NCBI GenBank assembly: GCA_937911865.1
Contig: CALDSK010000277.1
Location: 1 to 64,000, forward strand
Length of the DNA: 64,000 nucleotides
Reading direction: 5' to 3'
DNA from: an uncultured Synechococcus sp.
GTDB lineage: Bacteria > Cyanobacteriota > Cyanobacteriia > Phormidesmidales > Phormidesmidaceae
The position numbers and the translations under genes were made by a program. Positions within the stretch are counted from its first letter, which is position 1; the number at the start of each line of letters is the position of its first letter. A model generated the notes under the pieces. It worked only from the letters and a program-made list of their open reading frames with translations, made no database searches and had not been told where the DNA came from. Shown here piece by piece: positions 53,478 through 63,295 of this stretch.

Positions 53478-54761
53478 TTAACTGGCGCGTCTATACGCTG
53501 GGCGTGACATTACGTAGAGCGCAGCCAGTAAGCCCCACGCAGGAATATTGAGGCGAGCATCGTGCAAAACAACGTCAAACAGCGCAAACATCAGGCAGGC
53601 CGAAAACGCGAGCAGGTAGCTAAAGAGAACGGCTCTATTGCTGGCGGTCAGATCTGAGCCCAAGTAAGTGCGAACAGCCCGATAGCAAAGGGTGCCACAA
53701 ATAACGCAAAAGCCGAGCATGACGGGGATGCCCGATTCGGAGGCTAAAAACAGCCAGATATTGTGAGCATGAAAAATACTGTCGTACCCTGGAATGCTGT
53801 CAGGAATATAGCGTTCGCGCAGACCAGACAGGCCCCAGCCCAGCAGGGGGCGCTCTTGAATCATCTCAATAGCTAAACGCCAGACGCCCAGACGCGGATC
53901 GCCCGTAAAAATAGCCAGTGAGAGCGAGCGCCCGCCAATTCCAAAACTTACAACAGCCGCGGAGATCGCGCCAAGACTCGCCAGCCCTGAGAGCAAAACC
54001 CACCTGTACCGCCGGGCCGCATAAAGCGCGATCGCTCCTAACACCAGCGCAATCAGCAGCCCATTGCGCGAGCCTGTGCAGAAAACGGCACTTACGCACA
54101 GCGCCACTGCCGCCAACAAAGTCAACCGATATCGAGATGAAGGAACTGCTTTCAAGGGCCGCTGCTCACCATCCGCCAGCGTTTTTAAGAGTAGCCCCAG
54201 ACCCAGCCCCAATATCATGACCAGGTAAGCGCTCAATCCATTGGGATGATCGAACAGGCTGTGAGCCCGATGACCAAAAGACGGCTCTTCGTACAGCCAG
54301 ATGAAGAACCGCTGCGGCAGCGGCAGGCTGCGAACATATTGAGCAGTGCCCTCAAACTTAACGATGTACTCTGCAATAGCGATCGCACACAGAGGAATAG
54401 CGCTGAGCACCAGCCACTGCGCCACCGATTCCAGCTTGGCAAACGGACGAAATGCGATCGCCGGATGCGTTGCCAAAACGCCCCACAGCACAAAAAAGGG
54501 TAGAAAATTAGCCAGCTGCAAAAATGCATCGCCCCGGTTAATCCCAAAACTAGAACTGAGCAGCAGACCTGCCGTTAACCAGCCAAATCCAGTCTGGCCA
54601 CAGAGCTGCCAAACGCTACGCCCTCGCTGCATCATCGCTGTCACCAGCAAATAAACCATAATCAGCATCGCACCGTACATAAAGTAGGGTAAGCCGATAA
54701 AACTCGCGAGCCACCAGCGCTGACGCGTCGGGAAACGACCTTTCACTACAACACTACTCAT
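53478..54761 (-). CDS. O-antigen ligase/polymerase-like protein
   Basis: This membrane protein of about 427 aa in the Wzy/WaaL family has ten or more hydrophobic helices. The typical periplasmic loop carries GWGLSGLRERYIPDSIPGYD then FHAHNIWLFLASESGIP, matching the GxG...HxHN...E.G.P pattern. SLFDHPNGLSAYLVMILGLG is also family-typical. It likely polymerises or transfers glycan units in the periplasm for the second locus. The ATG at 54761 was preferred; a GTG two codons upstream is possible. It follows the WbaP-like gene on the same strand. Confidence 0.87.
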   Translation of the reverse strand: MSSVVVKGRFPTRQRWWLASFIGLPYFMYGAMLIMVYLLVTAMMQRGRSVWQLCGQTGFGWLTAGLLLSSSFGINRGDAFLQLANFLPFFVLWGVLATHPAIAFRPFAKLESVAQWLVLSAIPLCAIAIAEYIVKFEGTAQYVRSLPLPQRFFIWLYEEPSFGHRAHSLFDHPNGLSAYLVMILGLGLGLLLKTLADGEQRPLKAVPSSRYRLTLLAAVALCVSAVFCTGSRNGLLIALVLGAIALYAARRYRWVLLSGLASLGAISAAVVSFGIGGRSLSLAIFTGDPRLGVWRLAIEMIQERPLLGWGLSGLRERYIPDSIPGYDSIFHAHNIWLFLASESGIPVMLGFCVICGTLCYRAVRTYLGSDLTASNRAVLFSYLLAFSACLMFALFDVVLHDARLNIPAWGLLAALYVMSRPAYRRAS

Positions 54762-54935
54762 AGGCACAAAACCGATCTTTCAGGAACGCTGCTTTCGTTC
54801 ATACCCTTTACACAGACAATTGACGCTCAAGTCCGGAAGCCTGTGGACACCTCTCAAGGCAACTTTTCATACCAGCAGCCTCAAATAGCGATCAGGAATC
54901 ACTCAGTCTAGGTCGCTTGGGCCGGATCGCCTGCT

Positions 54936-56402
54936 CTAGTAGGCACCGTCGCCCGCTAAAACGACCTTGACCGTACGAATCAGAATATAGATATCTAGCC
55001 ACACTGACCAGTTTCTGACGTAATATGTGTCAAAATTTACCCGTTCATCGTAAGTAATGTTATTTCGCCCCGAGACCTGCCATAGCCCCGTGATACCGGG
55101 CAATACCTGCAAATACAGCTTGAATTTATCGCCGTAGCGTCGCACCTCTTCTTGAACAATTGGCCGAGGACCCACCATACTCATTTCACCTCGCAGCACA
55201 TTCCACAGCTGCGGCATTTCATCCAAACTCGTCTGCCGCAAAAACTTACCCACCCGGGTAATTCGAGGATCGTCTTTTAGCTTTTGATCTTTCTCCCAGT
55301 CCTTTCTCAGCTGAGGATAGCGCTCAAAATACTGCTCTAGGACGCGGTCTGCATCCACTACCATTGAGCGAAATTTCCACACCTTAAAGCGCTTGCCGCG
55401 CCGACCAATCCGCGTCTGCCGGTAGAAAATCGGCCCGGAAGAATCAACCACCACCAGTAAACTAATCAGCACAATTAGCGGCAAGCAGGCCAAACCGACA
55501 AAAAGAACCAGTGCCTTATCTAATAGCGCTTTGAGCAGCCGAGGGCCAGGCAAAAACAGCTGCTGACGTACCTCCAAACCTAATACGCCGCCCAGGTCTT
55601 TGGCTGCAACCCACAGGCTGGCCATACCAAACAAATCTGGAATAATCATCAGATGAGGAAACGTTCGCCCATAGCGTTCTATCAGCGGAAAAAGCTGATG
55701 ATGAGCGACCCCTGGCATAGCCACAATGGCATAGGGAATCTTGAGTTCCTTAGCAATAATCGGCGCAATCGATAGCTTGCCAACGACTGGCACACCGCTC
55801 AGCTCGCCGTGCTTTTGAGGATCGTCATCCAGCATGGCCACCGGCTTTAACCCCAGGGTGGGATGCCGTTGCAAGGTGCGAATTACCATCTCCCCAGTTT
55901 TTCCGGCCCCCATAACGACCACCGGGTAGCCCCACCAGGCCTGCCGGGCGCACAGCGCTCTGACGCCGTATCGACCCACAATGACCAGCAGCAGCGATAG
56001 TATCCAGGCAATCAAAAAGGCCCCACGAGAATACAGCTCTACCTCTCTGAACATAAAAATAGATGAGCCCAGCAATAGATACATCAGCGTTGTCGTCAGC
56101 GTTAGACGACGCAGCTCTTCTACAGGGCTAATTGCAATTCCCGGATAGAGTCCAGCAATTGCGTAAGTTAGAACAAAGATGCCGGTAAGTGGCCACAGCC
56201 GCCAATACAGCGATGGATGAAACTGACCGTTGAGCAGAAGACGAATCCAGACGCTGGTAAACCCGGCCAGGCTAAGAGATAGCACATCAATCGCAATCAG
56301 TACGGCCAGGGTTAACCAAGGGCGATGGGGAACCGGGTCAATCGCACGGCGGAGGCTAGCGATGCGATCGCCCATAAAGCTGGAGGGTGAATAAATCGTC
56401 AC
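54936..56402 (-). CDS. WbaP-like polyprenyl-phosphate sugar phosphotransferase
   Basis: This 488-aa membrane enzyme starts repeat-unit synthesis by placing a sugar-1-phosphate on undecaprenyl phosphate. Four to five N-terminal helices (about 25-170) are followed by a nucleotide-binding-like region with [17 protein letters not shown]. After a further helix (about 290-320) comes the bacterial sugar transferase domain: [20 protein letters not shown], then [20 protein letters not shown] with the catalytic Asp-Glu pair, [14 protein letters not shown] and [20 protein letters not shown]. The sugar (galactose in WbaP itself) is not determined. Start is GTG 56402, or ATG nine codons further in. It probably initiates the second polysaccharide. 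Confidence 0.93.
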   Translation of the reverse strand: MTIYSPSSFMGDRIASLRRAIDPVPHRPWLTLAVLIAIDVLSLSLAGFTSVWIRLLLNGQFHPSLYWRLWPLTGIFVLTYAIAGLYPGIAISPVEELRRLTLTTTLMYLLLGSSIFMFREVELYSRGAFLIAWILSLLLVIVGRYGVRALCARQAWWGYPVVVMGAGKTGEMVIRTLQRHPTLGLKPVAMLDDDPQKHGELSGVPVVGKLSIAPIIAKELKIPYAIVAMPGVAHHQLFPLIERYGRTFPHLMIIPDLFGMASLWVAAKDLGGVLGLEVRQQLFLPGPRLLKALLDKALVLFVGLACLPLIVLISLLVVVDSSGPIFYRQTRIGRRGKRFKVWKFRSMVVDADRVLEQYFERYPQLRKDWEKDQKLKDDPRITRVGKFLRQTSLDEMPQLWNVLRGEMSMVGPRPIVQEEVRRYGDKFKLYLQVLPGITGLWQVSGRNNITYDERVNFDTYYVRNWSVWLDIYILIRTVKVVLAGDGAY

Positions 56403-56437
56403 AGTATCATTCTTAACTTCTGATAGACATCTATTGA

Positions 56438-56529
56438 GCGCGCCCTAAGCGCGCCCTAAATGAGCCTGATTTGGCGCACCTGACTTAACGCACCTGGCTT
56501 AACGCACCTGGCTTAACGCACCTGACTGG
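56438..56529. repeat. 11-bp and 14-bp tandem repeats in 337-bp gap
   Basis: Two perfect 11-bp copies (GCGCGCCCTAA) lie at 56438-56459, and four 14-bp copies (ACGCACCTGGCTTA, last one degenerate) at 56474-56529. The remainder of the gap 56403-56739 holds no recognisable gene. Confidence 0.9.
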
Positions 56530-56739
56530 GCACACCTAGAGCAACACAACTTGGCTATGGGTGATCTAGATCATAAGTCACAGGTAGCCGCCTACTGACA
56601 GGGCGAGTGCCACAAGGAGTAGATAATTAACCCAGGCACCAAACCCAGGCTAAACACAAGTACCCATCATGCAACAGCCACCAGTAAATGCAACAGTGGT
56701 CAGCATTCTTTACATCGCTACGCATCGCAGTCTAGCCAA

Positions 56740-57873
56740 TTACCGATTGCTCGCTTGAGCGTCGGCATGAAACTGTATCCAAGCCTGCTCTACGAAGTGT
56801 TTGAAGCGACTGCGAAAATCTTCAGCTGAAAATTTTGCAGCCTGCTGTCGCAGCACATTTACATCAAATCGCTCATAATGATTGTGCAAATGTTGAACAG
56901 ACTCTACCAAACTTTCAACAGACTGATTATCAAAGAGTAGGCCAGTTTTACCGTGAATTACCGTTTCGGATTGGCCGCCCTTAGCATAGGCAATCACCGG
57001 TGCGCCAGCAGCTTGAGCTTCTACTGGGGTAATACCAAAGTCTTCCTCCGGTGGAAAAATAAATCCTCTACAACGCTGCATGTACGTTTCTACAACATGG
57101 TCGGGCTGTTTACCCAAAAAGCGAATATTATCTTGAGCGGTTTTCTCTAAATCTGAGCGACTTTTTCCCTCTCCAATCACAACCAGAGGCAACCCTAGCC
57201 GATTAAAGGCAGAGATTGTCAAGTCTACCCTTTTATAAGGAACAAACCGTGATACCGTAAGATAAAAATTTTCTCGGGGAGCGGTTGAAACAAATCGCTG
57301 AACGTCCACAGGGGGATAAATAATCTCTGCCGAGCGACGATAGGTTTTCTCTATTCGCCGAGCAATGTAGTGCGAGTTCGCAACATAGCGGTCCACCCGA
57401 TTAGCACTACAAACATCCCACAGGCGCAGATAGTGCAACACACCGCGCACAAACATCCCCTTCAAGCCTCGGTCGAGGCCGCTTTGACGAAGGTACTGAT
57501 GCTGAAACTCCCAGCCATAGCGCAAAGGCGTATGCACATAGCTAATATGCAGCTGATCGGGGCGGGTAATCACGCCTTTTGCTACAGCGTGATGACTAGA
57601 AATAATCAGATCATACTCAGACAAATCGAACTGTTCTACCGCCAGCGGCATTAAAGGTAGATAGTTGCGAAAAGAGCGCTGAGCAAACGGAAGCGTTTGA
57701 ATGAATGAAGTCGTTACAGACTTTTTTTGAAGAAAATCGCGTTGGTCGAGCGGCAAAAAGTCCACCAGACTATATAAGTGAGCTTGAGGATAGATCGCCA
57801 GAATTTGTTCGACCACCTTCTCAGAGCCCGCATGACTGGTAAACCACTCGTGAACGATAGCGATCTTCTTCAT
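56740..57873 (-). CDS. GT4 glycosyltransferase (mannosyltransferase-like)
   Basis: This 377-aa GT-B glycosyltransferase has an N-terminus KIAIVHEWFTSHAGSEKVVEQI (residues 3-24) typical of WbaZ/mannosyltransferase-like GT4 enzymes. The middle has HISYVHTPLRYGWEF and NSHYIARRIEKTYRR. The C-lobe has VSRFVPYKRVDLTISAFNRL, then PPEEDFGITPVEAQAAGAPV, where E-x7-E is met, and AYAKGGQSETV. It acts at the cytoplasmic membrane face. The ATG at 57873 is the natural start; an upstream one at 57894 adds only seven residues. It belongs to the second polysaccharide locus. Donor sugar unknown, GDP-mannose suggested by resemblance only. Confidence 0.9.
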   Translation of the reverse strand: MKKIAIVHEWFTSHAGSEKVVEQILAIYPQAHLYSLVDFLPLDQRDFLQKKSVTTSFIQTLPFAQRSFRNYLPLMPLAVEQFDLSEYDLIISSHHAVAKGVITRPDQLHISYVHTPLRYGWEFQHQYLRQSGLDRGLKGMFVRGVLHYLRLWDVCSANRVDRYVANSHYIARRIEKTYRRSAEIIYPPVDVQRFVSTAPRENFYLTVSRFVPYKRVDLTISAFNRLGLPLVVIGEGKSRSDLEKTAQDNIRFLGKQPDHVVETYMQRCRGFIFPPEEDFGITPVEAQAAGAPVIAYAKGGQSETVIHGKTGLLFDNQSVESLVESVQHLHNHYERFDVNVLRQQAAKFSAEDFRSRFKHFVEQAWIQFHADAQASNR

Positions 57874-57917
57874 AAGATTTTTGTTGCAAATCAAACAGAT
57901 GTCGGCAGCGGACTAGC

Positions 57918-58286
57918 TTACTTTTGCCAGACAACCAGTAAAACACCGCAGACAATACAGCCCAGCCCAACCAGTCGACTGACAGGAATTGCTTCATTGA
58001 AGTAAAAAAATCCTATCAGTACCGATAAAACGTACGACAGAGCGACCGAAGGACCCGCCACGCTCAAGTCAACCCTAGTGAGCAATAAGATATAGGCAAT
58101 AGAGCCAAAAGCGTAGCAGGCTAGACCAAGCATAAGCTCTGGTGTTACCACAATGTGAATAATGTGGCCAAGCGCATTGTTGATAGTGGTTTGCCCTAGC
58201 TTTAGCGCGCCAGCTTTGAGTAAAAACTGACCGGTCACACCTGCAACAACCGACACCAGAAGCAAAATCATTTCCTGAAATAGCAT
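57918..58286 (-). CDS. SMR/EamA-like four-helix transporter
   Basis: This 122-aa protein has four membrane helices: LLLVSVVAGVTGQFLLKAGA, LMLGLACYAFGSIAYILLL, VALSYVLSVLIGFFYFN and LVGLGCIVCGVLLVVW. The size and the AxxGQxLLKxG start match small multidrug resistance and ArnE/ArnF-like proteins. Placed between glycosyltransferase genes, with a GT2 gene nearby, it more plausibly flips a polyprenyl-phosphate sugar than exports drugs. That is inference from context. It has a conserved Glu in the last loop (FNEAIP). Confidence 0.82.
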   Translation of the reverse strand: MLFQEMILLLVSVVAGVTGQFLLKAGALKLGQTTINNALGHIIHIVVTPELMLGLACYAFGSIAYILLLTRVDLSVAGPSVALSYVLSVLIGFFYFNEAIPVSRLVGLGCIVCGVLLVVWQK

Positions 58287-58363
58287 AGAACAAAGGTCCT
58301 AAAATTCATCATTACGAATCGGGCGTTCCATTGGTCGTCACATCGGTCATTACAGAAACGCAG

Positions 58364-59071
58364 CTACTTTTGAGCCACTAACAGGATATTTTTGCCAATA
58401 GGCGGCGTGGCCAGCCCTTCGACTAAACGCATCGTCGGAACAACCCACCGATCATAAAGAGAAACACTCCCAACACCGATTGAATTTTTCAGCAAAACGA
58501 AATTGACGTACCAGGGAATCATACCGGCCACATCGAAGTATTTAGCCTTAACGACAGAGAAGTCTGCCTGCTGAACCAGCTCAATCAGGTCTTGCTTTAA
58601 ATAGCGACGAAAGTGCCCGACGTCTCTATCTAGATTGCTATACAGCCAGGGCAGCGCAGGCACAAATATGAGCAAATAGCCGCCTTGTTTTAGCGTTTTA
58701 AAGGCCGTTGTTAGCTCCACAGCGTCATCCTCGATATGCTCTAGCACATTGACATATAAAACAGAATCAAACTCTGCACCTATCTGGTTCTGACCAAAAA
58801 AGCCATGAATTGCCTCAGCCTGCCGATCAGAACTGAGTGCCTTTTTTAGCCGGGGATACATATTTTGAGAAGGCTCAAAGGCTTGCAAGCAGCGAACAAT
58901 ATCCACCTGCAAGAGCAAGTGAGAAAAGCTGCCCACACCTGCACCAACCTCTGCGATCACAGGCCCTATATAGGGCAAAAATTCAGAGAGAATCCAATCG
59001 TGATAGTTCTTAGCAAAAGACATCGCTTCTAGGTCTTTGCCGAAATATTGAGGTAGTGAAGTAGCGCTCAC
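58364..59071 (-). CDS. Class I SAM-dependent methyltransferase
   Basis: This 235-aa soluble methyltransferase has motif I IAEVGAGVGSFSHLLLQ near residues 39-55, an acidic residue at the end of strand 2 (AFEPSQ), and motif III/IV SVLYVNVLEHIEDDAVELTT near 103-122. The post-core FVPALPWLYSNLDRDVGHFRRY resembles methyltransferases of polysaccharide and lipid-sugar loci. The substrate is unknown, but a glycan or lipid-linked sugar is likely from context. It sits between the SMR-like gene and the frameshifted GT-C gene, all on the minus strand. Confidence 0.87.
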   Translation of the reverse strand: MSATSLPQYFGKDLEAMSFAKNYHDWILSEFLPYIGPVIAEVGAGVGSFSHLLLQVDIVRCLQAFEPSQNMYPRLKKALSSDRQAEAIHGFFGQNQIGAEFDSVLYVNVLEHIEDDAVELTTAFKTLKQGGYLLIFVPALPWLYSNLDRDVGHFRRYLKQDLIELVQQADFSVVKAKYFDVAGMIPWYVNFVLLKNSIGVGSVSLYDRWVVPTMRLVEGLATPPIGKNILLVAQK

Positions 59072-59125
59072 AAATAGTTCCTTCCATAGTACGAATAGTG
59101 TCTATAGCGAATGAAGACGCGCGGT

Positions 59126-61036
59126 CTATTCCTTTTCTGTAATCAACAGCTCAGTGTCCAATACTGACTGCTCTGTTCTACCTTGCGGTGGAAATTCCGC
59201 AATACCTTCCGAGACAAAATCAAGCACAAGCCTGTATTTGCCAGGATCTACTGAGAAGGATACGGTGGCCTTGGCCGTCACTGTCTCACCCGGTAAAATC
59301 ATCCCAGCGATATACAGTCTGTCCTCTTGAGCGATATTACCACTGCTGTCGATCAGCTTTAGTCTGACTCTAGCTTCACCGCTGGGAAGGGCAAACTGAT
59401 AGCCATACCATGCAGAGCGCCCAGTATTTGTAACGGGGGCTTGCACTTCTACAATATCGAGCCTGGTTTGCCAAGAGGGCGACGCAGCGAAAATGTTACG
59501 TTTTCTACAGATCGAGACCTCTGAAAAAGTGCCTGCAAGGTTATGAGCATAGACTGCATTGTTAATCAGCATCGGTTCAATACGAAACCGTCCCCAAAGA
59601 GAATTCAGGTGACGCTGGATCAGGTTATCTTGAAGCCGAAAGATTCTGGTTGGCGTTCGATCAATATCGAGAGGAATGACGTTCCAGTCAGCACCGACCT
59701 GATGTCCGTATACACCAGCAGCTTGAACCACCAGCGACAGAACCGTTGCCAGCGTAAATGTGCTCAGCACTAGCTGCATCCGCCAGGTTCGGCGTATGGC
59801 TGCACAGCTGTTATCAACAGCCCCCAAAAAATAATTTAAGAGGAAGACCAGTCCGGGCAAAGCATCTGTCAGCAATCTAGGCTCATAGGAATAGCCTCCC
59901 CACCAGCCAACGTAGAAAAAGTAGCTAGCCATCAGAATCGCAGAGGACGTAAATAGAGCAAACAATAGCTTTTCATCGTCACCTGTCTTTCTAACCAGAA
60001 ACAAAACGAGAAATAAATAAATCGCAGGCAGACAAAAGAGTAAAACGGGAGAGAAAAAGAACAGACCTCTGCTCGGACTGATCAGAACGCCTGTCATCGC
60101 TGTGATCACGTGCTGCAGATTAAATAAATACGGTGAACTGTTGGCAAACGTACCGACCGCATAACCGCCAGAGAGACTACCAGGAATACTGCCGGAAACG
60201 CCGCCAGAAGCACCGCTAGGAACTCCATCAGAAACACCGCCACTGAAAGAAATAGAGATTCCAGAAAACACCCGTCAAAGCTGACGCTGTCCCCAGGACA
60301 AAGGGAGACACTCGCTTTTTATGTATTGCCAGACAGGCAGCGGCGATCGCCACAAAAAACACAGGCTCGTCTGACGAGTCACCGGCAGCATGCCACAGGC
60401 AAAACCTGCACAAAGCAGCCAGGGGCGCAGCGCAGCTGGCGTCGTTTGTCGATTGGCCTTGAGCAGACAAAAAAGGCAGATCAACAGCAAAAGATTAGTC
60501 GCACCATGCTGCCAGAGTGCCTGAGCGCCGATGATCCAGGTGTTAATACAGAACGCAAAAGTAAAGGTTAAAACAGCAGATACTCGCCAAGAAAACTTTA
60601 ACCGAGAAGAAAGATAGAAGAGAACCACCGAGGCAGCCGCTACGATTGTCGCAGCGACTTTTTCGAAGAGCAGTCTGTAATTCTCAAAATACGGGCTGGC
60701 GATATCAACTGGCACCGAAGAGATTTTCAAGAATAAATAAGCAAAAAAGTAAATGGGGAACGTTACGATAGCTGTGCCGATTGGATAGACCGTTGTGAGA
60801 TGTCCCCGGCTAGATTCAGTAAACACATAGGCAGCGCCCAGTGAATTAAAGAAATAGCTGTCCCGAAGAAGGTCAAAATTTAGGGTGTGATTCTCTAACA
60901 GGTTGAGCGCCAACAGCGTTGTTGCAACAGAATCATTTTGCGCGATTGTCTCTCCATTGGAAGCATACACGGCCAGACACACAAGGAATAGGGTGGCCGA
61001 AATAATCGTATTCCGCTTAGTCTTTGTAATCATCAT
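59126..61036 (-). pseudogene. GT-C-like membrane glycosyltransferase, two frameshifts
   Basis: A membrane protein of about 636 residues is split into frame pieces. The N-part (from 61036) has an Asp-bearing first loop (ETIAQNDSVATTLLALNLLEN) and many helices, like GT-C glycosyltransferases. At about 60371 the coding signal shifts frame (after PVTRQTSL) and continues as VFFVAIAAACLAIHKKRV...WNLYFF. At about 60250 it shifts back. The two shifts compensate: one base missing, then one base extra. The third piece starts with a Gly/Ser pentapeptide repeat (GGVSDGVPSG...) built by degenerate 15-bp units at about 60166-60250, then further helices and a soluble C-terminal beta domain. Whether the shifts are real or sequencing errors is open. 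Confidence 0.75.
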
Positions 61037-61119
61037 GATACATGGGCTGTCTTGATACGGTTAAGCACCCCTGTTAAGCACCCCTATTAAGATCTCAAGG
61101 ACCAGTACAATAATAAATA

Positions 61120-61818
61120 CTATCGGCGACGGAGATTATACTTCAAAATGCAAAAAATTGCCTGAAAGCCATCTCTCCAACCGATCTTTTTTCCGTCTTT
61201 GTAGGTTCGTCCATAGTAAGAAATGCCGACTTCATAAATACGGCAGTTCATTCTAGCTACTTTTGCAGTCACTTCTGGCTCAACACCAAACCGATTTTCT
61301 TCTATCTTTATTGACTGAATAATCTCTCGCCTGAACGCCTTGTAGCAGGTTTCCATATCTGTCAGATTGATGTTAGTAAACATGTTTGACAGTGTTGTCA
61401 AAAAGCGATTGCCGAGCTGATGCCAATAGTAAAGCACTCTGTGGGGCCGACCACTTTGAAACCGAGAACCAAATACAACGTCGGCTTTGTCATCCAAAAT
61501 GGGCTGAAGCATTAATGGAAACTCACCCGGATCGTATTCAAGATCGGCGTCTTGAACGATCACAACATCGCCAGTTGCCGCCGCAAATCCGCTTCTTAAA
61601 GCGGCCCCTTTCCCCATATTGCGAGGATGATAAATCACCTGATAGACGTCACGCTCTACTTTCTCTTGCAGTAGCTTTCTTGTATTGTCGGTAGAAAAAT
61701 CGTCTACCACGATAATCTGACAGTTTTTGACCGGAGAATTCTTCACAGCTTGAATCACTGATTCAATCGTTTTGAACTCGTTGTAACAAGGAATTACAAC
61801 TGACAACGTCACACTCAT
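61120..61818 (-). CDS. GT2 glycosyltransferase (DPM/ArnC-like)
   Basis: This 232-aa GT-A glycosyltransferase of family 2 lacks membrane helices. It begins [19 protein letters not shown]. The donor-binding [12 protein letters not shown] is followed by [31 protein letters not shown] with the D-x-D metal motif, and later by [13 protein letters not shown] and [15 protein letters not shown]. This pattern is that of dolichyl/polyprenyl-phosphate sugar synthases, which load a sugar on a lipid phosphate at the cytoplasmic face. With the SMR-like and GT-C-like genes nearby it suggests a complete flip-and-transfer route. The ATG at 61818 precedes the conserved start directly. Confidence 0.92.
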   Translation of the reverse strand: MSVTLSVVIPCYNEFKTIESVIQAVKNSPVKNCQIIVVDDFSTDNTRKLLQEKVERDVYQVIYHPRNMGKGAALRSGFAAATGDVVIVQDADLEYDPGEFPLMLQPILDDKADVVFGSRFQSGRPHRVLYYWHQLGNRFLTTLSNMFTNINLTDMETCYKAFRREIIQSIKIEENRFGVEPEVTAKVARMNCRIYEVGISYYGRTYKDGKKIGWRDGFQAIFCILKYNLRRR

Positions 61819-61855
61819 ATTCTTTCAAATCATATCTGGAAACGGGTATCTCACA

Positions 61856-63043
61856 CTACATGAATTGCTTAAGTAATTGAGCAGTCTGCTGGCCGGTTTT
61901 CTGCCAGCTAAAATGACGCGATCGCGTTAGACCAGCGCGCCTGAGCTGCTCGCCAACGCTCGCATCAATAGCGACCTGACGCATTGCATCCGCCAGCGCG
62001 TCTACATCGTAAGGATTGATCAGTAAAGCAGCGTCTCCGGTAACTTCTGGCAATGAGGCCAGGTTAGAGGCGATGACCGGCGTACCGCAGGCCATTGCCT
62101 CTAACACGGGTAGCCCAAACCCCTCCCACAGACTGGGGAAAGTCAGTGCGATCGCACCGCCTAGCAAAACCGGCAGCTCACGATAGTCAACATAGTCCAA
62201 AAAGTGTACGCACTTAGCAAGACCCAGCGACGCTACCTGAGCTCGTAGCGCAGGCGTATAGCGCTGATCTATCGGACCAACCAGCCGCAGCTCTAGGCAA
62301 TGATTGGCCTGATACACCTGAGCAAACGCCGATATCAGCCGGGATACATTTTTGTGTCGGTCGTGTCTGCCGATATACAAAAAGTAGTTCTCTGTCGGCA
62401 TCTTCAGCGGACAAAAGTTCTGCTGATCGTACGCTAGCGCAATCGGTGTAATTTTGTGTGCCGATATCTGGTAGAAACGCTTAATGTCTTCAGCTGTCGC
62501 GCTAGAGTTACAGATAATATGCGCTGCCTGCTGTAAAACGCGGCGAACGTAGTAACGAAAGTAGCTGACGAGAGGCAGCGGAAAAGCCTGTGGAAATCGT
62601 AAAGGAATCGTGTCGTGAACCGTTACGACAAATCGACAGCCAGTATACAGAGGGGCTTCGGGTAGCGGAGAGAACAGTAGACTTTGAGCTGCCGCTCCTA
62701 GTGCTTGGCCTGACGTTTGAGTGCTTAATTGAGCACTTAACTGGCGGGCACTTAACTGGTGGGCACTCAACTGACGACAGTAGGCAGGCACTTCTCGCTG
62801 TAGCCAGCACAGACGCTTTAAATGACCCTTACTGCCATAAGCAGGCGACATGTCTTCAGGAACTTTGCGTATTCTAAAGCCAGAGATAGAATTTGCCGAC
62901 AGCAAAACCGGATTAAATGAGCGTAGAAAAGGCAGCAGGTTTTGAGCATAAGTACTGATTCCAGTCGGTCGATTCATGAGCACCGACAGATTGACCAGTA
63001 AAGGGGAGCACAGCGAAGAAGAGGGCACAGAGACTGTCGGCAT
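61856..63043 (-). CDS. GT4 glycosyltransferase
   Basis: This 395-aa GT-B family 4 glycosyltransferase has an N-lobe with [17 protein letters not shown], then [16 protein letters not shown]. The C-lobe has [18 protein letters not shown] and [21 protein letters not shown], with E-x7-E in the last. It probably adds a sugar to the lipid-linked repeat unit. Around residues 88-110 there is a low-complexity insertion (S-A-x-Q-L repeats) made by 15-bp tandem units at 62731-62775, in a loop of the N-lobe. It is the first gene of the long minus-strand unit and is divergent from the ABC-2 permease gene. Confidence 0.9.
   Translation of the reverse strand: MPTVSVPSSSLCSPLLVNLSVLMNRPTGISTYAQNLLPFLRSFNPVLLSANSISGFRIRKVPEDMSPAYGSKGHLKRLCWLQREVPAYCRQLSAHQLSARQLSAQLSTQTSGQALGAAAQSLLFSPLPEAPLYTGCRFVVTVHDTIPLRFPQAFPLPLVSYFRYYVRRVLQQAAHIICNSSATAEDIKRFYQISAHKITPIALAYDQQNFCPLKMPTENYFLYIGRHDRHKNVSRLISAFAQVYQANHCLELRLVGPIDQRYTPALRAQVASLGLAKCVHFLDYVDYRELPVLLGGAIALTFPSLWEGFGLPVLEAMACGTPVIASNLASLPEVTGDAALLINPYDVDALADAMRQVAIDASVGEQLRRAGLTRSRHFSWQKTGQQTAQLLKQFM
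62731..62775. repeat. 15-bp tandem repeat x3 inside GT4
   Basis: Three 15-bp units (62731, 62746, 62761; consensus GGGCACTTAACTGGC) lie in frame and encode Q-L-S-A-x pentapeptides in an N-lobe loop. Confidence 0.92.
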
Positions 63044-63212
63044 AGATTCTTAAAAACAGACAAACGCCTGACAGCGGGTCCCGGGTGCATAGGCCAAGAG
63101 AAGGTTCTGCCTGCAAGGAACCGCGAGTCATTTTGTCCCAAGGAACTTTTGGCACTTTGTCCATTGCGACATAACGCTTTTGGCCGACGTAGTCTACCTC
63201 AGCAAAGTGACC

Positions 63213-63255
63213 CAGTCTATAGTATCGCGATAATCACTCGCGATACTATAGACTG
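63213..63255. promoter_or_regulatory. Perfect 18-bp inverted repeat in divergent region
   Basis: Arms 63213-63230 and 63238-63255 are perfect complements with a 7-nt centre (TAATCAC). The element lies 41 bp before the ABC-2 permease ATG and between divergent genes. It has no T-run, so it fits a dyad operator or cruciform better than a terminator. Confidence 0.6.
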
Positions 63256-63295
63256 AGTCATTAGTGAGTAGCAATTAGGATAGTCTTGACTAGAT

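Noticed and set aside
60228-60470. An 80-aa minus-strand frame treated as a separate gene
   Set aside because: Its hydrophobic middle is the missing segment of the frameshifted GT-C-like protein, so it is not an independent gene.
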